From Aminobacterium colombiense DSM 12261 (GTDB taxonomy: Bacteria > Synergistota > Synergistia > Synergistales > Aminobacteriaceae): a stretch of DNA of 64,000 bases. This document shows positions 60,263 through 64,000 of the stretch, one piece after another (the stretch's first letter is position 1; each line of letters starts with the position of its first letter). The notes under the pieces are model-generated. The model was not told where the DNA came from. It worked only from the letters and a program-made list of their open reading frames with translations, and searched no databases. The DNA is taken from positions 124,001 through 188,000 of the forward strand of contig NC_014011.1 of assembly GCF_000025885.1 (NCBI RefSeq), in the 5' to 3' direction. Made by a program: the position numbers and the translations under genes.

Positions 60263-61432
60263 ATGAAAAACAATCTGAAAATCATCAAGATCATTTCTTT
60301 AGTCATAGCCCTGGCCTTTGCGGCCATAGCCGGACGAGATTTTTACGAGCACCGGCATTTTATGGAGCCGGTGGTTCCATCGCCGTCTTTAACTGAAGTG
60401 AAGAAGCTCTCTGATTACGAACCGAGCCTCAAGGGAACAGTCAACGACAGCAACGTGTACGTTTTCGACAGCGGCGTGCCTGGAGGGACGGCCCTGCTTA
60501 TTGGAGGAAGCCATCCCGAAGAGCCTGCTGCAAACCTCACGGCTTCCCTTGTCGCCGAAAACGTGAAGGTCGAACAGGGACGGCTCTTCGTGATCATACG
60601 GTCGAGCCGGAGCGCTTCCACCTGCACTCGTATGGGCGAAGCCTATCCTGACTTTTACCATGTAAAGACCCCATGGGGCGACAAGCGTTTCCGTATGGGA
60701 GACCGGTGTACCAACCCCCTGGACTCGTGGCCTGACCCTGAGGTCTACCTCCACTACCCAAGCCGCCAGATGCTGGCCTATATGGATATACGGAATTTGA
60801 ACCGGACGTGGCCTGGACGGCCCAATGGAGCTATCACCGAGCGCACGACATGGGCAATGACACAGCTTATACGCCGGGAGAAGGTGGATATGGCTGTTGA
60901 CCTTCATGAAGCGGAGCTCGAGTATCCGGTGGAAAACACCATCGTAACCCATGAGAAGGGGCAATCTGTCGCGGCCATGACCTCCATGGTGCTCACGGCG
61001 GAACTCTTCGAAGTGCCCCTGAGCATGGAGTTCTCGCCTCAAGCCCTTCATGGCCTCTCCCACCGGGAGATCGGTGACCATACGGACGCAATGTCTCTGC
61101 TGGTTGAGGTGGCGGAACCCATGATAGACCGTATCCGGGGCATTACAGATGAATATCTGCTCATGACTGGCCGGGACGAGTTTGTGATGAAGGCCGGAGA
61201 GCACAAGTTGCTCTATGCTCCCATCGACGAGCGGGGCTGGCCCATCGATGTGCGGGTGGGGCGTCATTCCTCGACCTTCCAGAAGATGCTTGAATTCTAC
61301 TCTTTGGAGTCACCCGACCGTCCTATCGTCATTTCAGGGGTGCCGGGCTATACGGAGGTTATAGAGAACACATTGGGAGCATATTTGTACAATCCGGAAG
61401 AGGCTCCAGAGCATAAAGTGTTTTACGACTAA
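60263..61432 (+). CDS. Membrane-anchored AstE/aspartoacylase-like (M14 clan) amidohydrolase
   Basis: This 389-residue protein has an N-terminal hydrophobic segment (IIKIISLVIALAFAAIAG) that would anchor or export it. The zinc site typical of succinylglutamate desuccinylase/aspartoacylase is visible: G-G-S-H-P-E-E-P with His84 and Glu87, and the third ligand His215 in VDLHEAELEYP. DIRNLNRTWPG resembles the N-x-N/R substrate segment of carboxypeptidase-like folds. It may deacylate or trim an N-acyl amino acid outside the membrane, before uptake by the linked permease. ATG 60263 follows GAGGTGGGG; a GTG at 60254 is also in frame. It is the last gene of the GC-rich cluster. Confidence 0.82.
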   Translation: MKNNLKIIKIISLVIALAFAAIAGRDFYEHRHFMEPVVPSPSLTEVKKLSDYEPSLKGTVNDSNVYVFDSGVPGGTALLIGGSHPEEPAANLTASLVAENVKVEQGRLFVIIRSSRSASTCTRMGEAYPDFYHVKTPWGDKRFRMGDRCTNPLDSWPDPEVYLHYPSRQMLAYMDIRNLNRTWPGRPNGAITERTTWAMTQLIRREKVDMAVDLHEAELEYPVENTIVTHEKGQSVAAMTSMVLTAELFEVPLSMEFSPQALHGLSHREIGDHTDAMSLLVEVAEPMIDRIRGITDEYLLMTGRDEFVMKAGEHKLLYAPIDERGWPIDVRVGRHSSTFQKMLEFYSLESPDRPIVISGVPGYTEVIENTLGAYLYNPEEAPEHKVFYD

Positions 61433-61567
61433 CAAATAGGGGGGATGAAATAAAAGAGGTACGGGAGGAGAAAGAATCCTTAAGCTTGTATTTATTTTTA
61501 CGAAACAGATTCAGCAAGATAGTAACAAAAAGCGTGTATGAAACTAATAAAAGAGAGGATGGTTAAG

Positions 61568-63184
61568 ATGAAGAAGTTGCGCCATGGAATGTTGGTAGTT
61601 TTTTCGTTCTTACTTATAGCCTTAATGGCGATGTCTGCTTGGGGTTGCACGGATATAGTAGTAGGTAAAGATGCTTCCGCAGATGGTTCTGTAATTACAT
61701 CCCATACAGCAGACGGGGCTTTTTACGATGCAAGAGTCCGCACTATTCCTGGTAAGACTTTCCCAGCAGGAAGCAAGGTAGATGTCTTCTGGAATATCGG
61801 TATGGATGAAGATTTTGAGCCTGTAAAAATTGGCGAGATTCCTCAGGTTGAAAAGACATATACCTATTTCCACGTAGGCTACCCCTTCATGAATGAGCAT
61901 GGTGTAGCTATTGGAGAAAGCACCATTGGCCAGAAAGATGAATTGAAAACTTTCCGACCAGATGCAAAAGCACTTTTGACCATTGAACAGCTTGAAGTCT
62001 TTGCCCTTCAGAGAGCAAAAACAGCCCGTGAAGCAATCACTGTTATTGGAGAACTTGCAGAGAAGCACGGGTTTCTTCCTTCATGCGGAACAGAGGGAGA
62101 AAGTCTCACCATCACCGACGCTGAGGAAGCCTGGCTTTTTGAGATTCGCAGCGCTGGCTTTATGTGGACTCCCGAAAGTGGCAAGCCCGGTGCTGTATGG
62201 GTAGCTCAGAGAGTTCCCGATGATGGCGTAGTTGTAATCCCTAACATGAGCCGTATCAGAGAGATCGATGTTAACGACAAAAAGAATTTTATGGCTTCAA
62301 AGGATTACATGCAGTTGGCCATCGACAACGGTTGGTACGATCCCAATAGCGGAAAGCCCTTTATCTGGCAGGAGGCTTACTCTCCCCTTACCGGAAACGA
62401 AGACTGGTCCCTTTCCTCCATGTGGATCCGCAATAGACTTTACACTCTTTACAGCCAGCTCGACCCCTCCCGCGAATGGGATCCCTATGCAGAAACTATG
62501 AGTTACCCCTTTGCAGTTAAGCCCCAGAAGAAACTTTCTGTGCAGGACGTAATGACAATGCTTCGTGGGCATATGGCAGGAACTCCCTTTGATATGGAAG
62601 CTGAAAATGCATGGAACGTTCGCGAAGGCGACAATATGGTAAAGAGCCCCCTCGCAACACCATTTGCAACAAAAGACGTTCGCAACCTTCTTGGAATCCC
62701 CTATAACAGACCCATATCAAAATGGGACTGTGCGTATAGCTTCGTTTCTCAGGTTCGTTCAGGCTATCCCGCACCAGTAAGAACAGTCCTTTGGTTTGGC
62801 TATGACAATCCTCACACAACATGCTATGTTCCTATCTATTCCGGTGTTCTTGAAACAAAGAAAAGCTGGAGAACCTTTGACCGCAATACCTTTAGCCTTG
62901 ATTCAGCCCAGTGGGCATTTATCTTGGCTGACGATCTTGTAAATCATCGTTACCAGGAAGCTATGGAAGATCTGAAAGCTGTTCGAGATCCTCTTGAGCA
63001 GGGTTTTGCCAAGCAGGTTCTTGAAGCAGATAAAAAGGCACTAGAGCTTGCGAAAAAAGATCCGGCGAAGGCTCAGGAGTATTTGACGAAATTTACAAGC
63101 GATTGCATGGAAAAAGCTGAAAAAGCCTGGTGGCAGCTTAACTGGGATCTTATTTCAAAGTACAATAACAACAAAAAGAAATAA
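61568..63184 (+). CDS. Secreted C69-family dipeptidase (copy 2)
   Basis: This 538-residue paralogue of the protein at 53601 has the same length and strong similarity throughout. The signal peptide (MLVVFSFLLIALMAMSAWG) precedes Cys27, the presumed N-terminal nucleophile in CTDIVVGKDASADGSVITSHTADG. GESTIGQKDELKTF, EQLEVFALQRAKTAREAITVIGELAEKHGFLPSCG and WLFEIRSAGFMWTPESG match copy 1. GAGAGG 9 nt before the ATG at 61568 decides the start over ATG 61538 and 61559. A strong C/A-ending codon preference suggests high expression. It likely supplies amino acids from dipeptides. Confidence 0.93.
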   Translation: MKKLRHGMLVVFSFLLIALMAMSAWGCTDIVVGKDASADGSVITSHTADGAFYDARVRTIPGKTFPAGSKVDVFWNIGMDEDFEPVKIGEIPQVEKTYTYFHVGYPFMNEHGVAIGESTIGQKDELKTFRPDAKALLTIEQLEVFALQRAKTAREAITVIGELAEKHGFLPSCGTEGESLTITDAEEAWLFEIRSAGFMWTPESGKPGAVWVAQRVPDDGVVVIPNMSRIREIDVNDKKNFMASKDYMQLAIDNGWYDPNSGKPFIWQEAYSPLTGNEDWSLSSMWIRNRLYTLYSQLDPSREWDPYAETMSYPFAVKPQKKLSVQDVMTMLRGHMAGTPFDMEAENAWNVREGDNMVKSPLATPFATKDVRNLLGIPYNRPISKWDCAYSFVSQVRSGYPAPVRTVLWFGYDNPHTTCYVPIYSGVLETKKSWRTFDRNTFSLDSAQWAFILADDLVNHRYQEAMEDLKAVRDPLEQGFAKQVLEADKKALELAKKDPAKAQEYLTKFTSDCMEKAEKAWWQLNWDLISKYNNNKKK

Positions 63185-63233
63185 CATCATTTTTTGATGT
63201 TTAGAGCATAACAAATTTTTAATAACGTAATGT

Positions 63234-63267
63234 TGAAAGGCGAAACCTGGAATGGTTTCGCCTTTCA
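63234..63267 (+). terminator. Stem-loop after the second C69 gene
   Basis: TGAAAGGCGAAACC (63234-63247) and GGTTTCGCCTTTCA (63254-63267) form a perfect 14-bp stem with a 6-nt loop. No T-run follows directly, so termination may be partial. A smaller AACATCA/TGATGTT hairpin lies just after the stop (63183-63201). Confidence 0.65.
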
Positions 63268-63296
63268 TGTATTATAGGTTGGCGGAGGTGAACAGG

Positions 63297-63623
63297 ATGA
63301 TAGAAAACGGAAATCTTTATAATCGTGCAGCGAGATTTCTTGATAAAGAGATAACAGAAACTCTTATTTCTCAGGGAGCGGTTCGAATAGAGCGCATTAT
63401 TTCAACAGGCCAGTGTTCGCCCAACAATTTTTGGTACGATCAGGCGGAAAATGAATGGGTCTGTGTCCTACAGGGGGAGGGGGTTATTGAGTGGCAAAAC
63501 GGTTCCCGGAACATTTTAAAGCCAGGAGATTGGGTTTTTGTTCCGCCTCATGAAAAACATAGGGTTCATAGCACAACAAGTAAGCCTCCTTGCATCTGGC
63601 TTGCCTTTTTTTGGCAAAAATAA
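63297..63623 (+). CDS. Cupin-domain protein
   Basis: This 108-residue single-domain cupin has a beta-barrel pattern with WVCVLQGEGVIEWQNGSRNILKPGDWVFVPPHEKHRVHST. The G-D-W-V-x-x-P-x-x-x-x-H segment is cupin motif 2. Motif 1 is degenerate: NNFWYDQAENEWVCVLQGEG has few His/Glu ligands. GGAGGTG places the start at the ATG 63297; an open extension to 63252 overlaps the hairpin. It may bind a small ligand or metal and could be regulatory or an isomerase; the role is unknown. Confidence 0.83.
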   Translation: MIENGNLYNRAARFLDKEITETLISQGAVRIERIISTGQCSPNNFWYDQAENEWVCVLQGEGVIEWQNGSRNILKPGDWVFVPPHEKHRVHSTTSKPPCIWLAFFWQK

Positions 63624-63702
63624 TACGCCCCGTGGGTTTTTTTTCCAGTTATAACGTGTTACGATATTCAAGGTTCTTATACTATTCAGGGGGCATTTAA
63701 TA

Positions 63703-64000
63703 ATGAGTGAACGAAGTGTAACTGTTGCAGATCGTCCAAACTTTAAGCTTTCTCTTCTTTCTATAGGGCATTTTTTTAACGACCTTTATGCCGCTTTTTT
63801 GCCGACATTTGTTCCTACAATTATTTCTAGGCTTGGGATTACCATGGCCCAGGCAGGGGCGCTCAACTCAGTGGTAGGAGTTATGCATATTTTTCTTCAG
63901 CCATTGCTAGGGTATGTTTCTGATCGTACGGCCCGTTCCTATCTTATAATGTGGGGTCCTATACTGACGTGTCTCGGTGCAACCTTTCTCCCTGGTTCCC
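63703..64000 (+). CDS. MFS transporter, Fsr-like (partial, runs off the window)
   Basis: The first 99 residues of a major facilitator superfamily protein are present. They read LLSIGHFFNDLYAAFLPTFVP in helix 1, MAQAGALNSVVGVMHIFLQP in helix 2 and the MFS loop GYVSDRTARSY, then helix 3. The G-H-x-x-N-D-x-Y-x-x-F-L-P start is typical of the fosmidomycin-resistance (Fsr)/arabinose-efflux-like group. A CAGGGGG RBS precedes the ATG at 63703. The 3' end lies outside the window. Confidence 0.88.
   Translation, partial: MSERSVTVADRPNFKLSLLSIGHFFNDLYAAFLPTFVPTIISRLGITMAQAGALNSVVGVMHIFLQPLLGYVSDRTARSYLIMWGPILTCLGATFLPGS

Noticed and set aside
60389-61267. 292-codon minus-strand frame across the AstE-like gene
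   Set aside because: It arises from the high GC3 of the cluster. The plus-strand gene has the zinc-site motifs and an RBS.

Overview
The window looks like a chromosomal segment of an anaerobic, amino-acid- and organic-acid-fermenting diderm bacterium. The gene mix fits Synergistota (Aminobacterium-like): two secreted C69 dipeptidases, TRAP, TTT and Liv uptake systems, an aldehyde:ferredoxin oxidoreductase, a selenium-type YedE/TusA pair, and a PbpC plus alpha-2-macroglobulin pair. The taxonomy is inferred from gene content only. No rRNA, tRNA, CRISPR array or insertion sequence was found.

Region 1 (1-18.85 kb) is visibly AT-richer than what follows and holds two catabolic modules. Module A (1.0-10.9 kb) has a FadR-type GntR regulator, a TRAP transporter (DctPQM), a divergent two-subunit class I fumarase-type hydratase, class II fumarase, malic enzyme and an MmgE/PrpD protein. 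It probably feeds an imported dicarboxylate to pyruvate. Module A is flanked by two directly repeated, both damaged copies of a patatin-like phospholipase gene. Module B (12.7-18.85 kb) has an RpiR regulator, an aminotransferase, a TctCBA transporter and a DRE-TIM aldolase/lyase, which suggests uptake and cleavage of a hydroxy-oxo or hydroxy-amino acid.

Region 2 (18.9-34.2 kb) has metK behind a consensus promoter and a SAM-I riboswitch, a beta-propeller protein, YedE/TusA, a nitronate monooxygenase-like flavoprotein, an MscS channel, a RocB-like M20 peptidase, a TIGR00300-type ornithine-cyclodeaminase-like enzyme and a complete LivJHMGF transporter. A 35-codon ORF with an in-frame TGA in a C-P-P-TGA context follows the cyclodeaminase-like gene and is a candidate small selenoprotein.

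Region 3 (34.2-53.5 kb) has an aminotransferase and MoaD-like carrier facing an IscR-IscS-IscU-ThiF/MoeB-like-Tag operon, then an AOR-family tungsto-enzyme, a CDF metal exporter, a DnaJ/CbpA chaperone, PbpC, a giant thioester-containing alpha-2-macroglobulin and ClpB. The clpB and dnaJ-like promoters share a GGTYA-N5-GGTCA element that looks like a CtsR operator.

Region 4 (53.5-64 kb) has a C69 dipeptidase coupled to a CitA/CitB-like two-component system with an amino-acid-binding-protein-like sensor. A GC-rich four-gene cluster follows (exported DUF6305-like protein, DctM-like permease, 56-aa membrane protein, AstE/M14-like amidohydrolase). It has the layout of a tripartite transporter with a dedicated hydrolase. 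A second C69 dipeptidase, a cupin and a truncated MFS transporter end the window. In all four transport operons that begin with an exported protein, a perfect stem-loop separates that gene from the permease genes.
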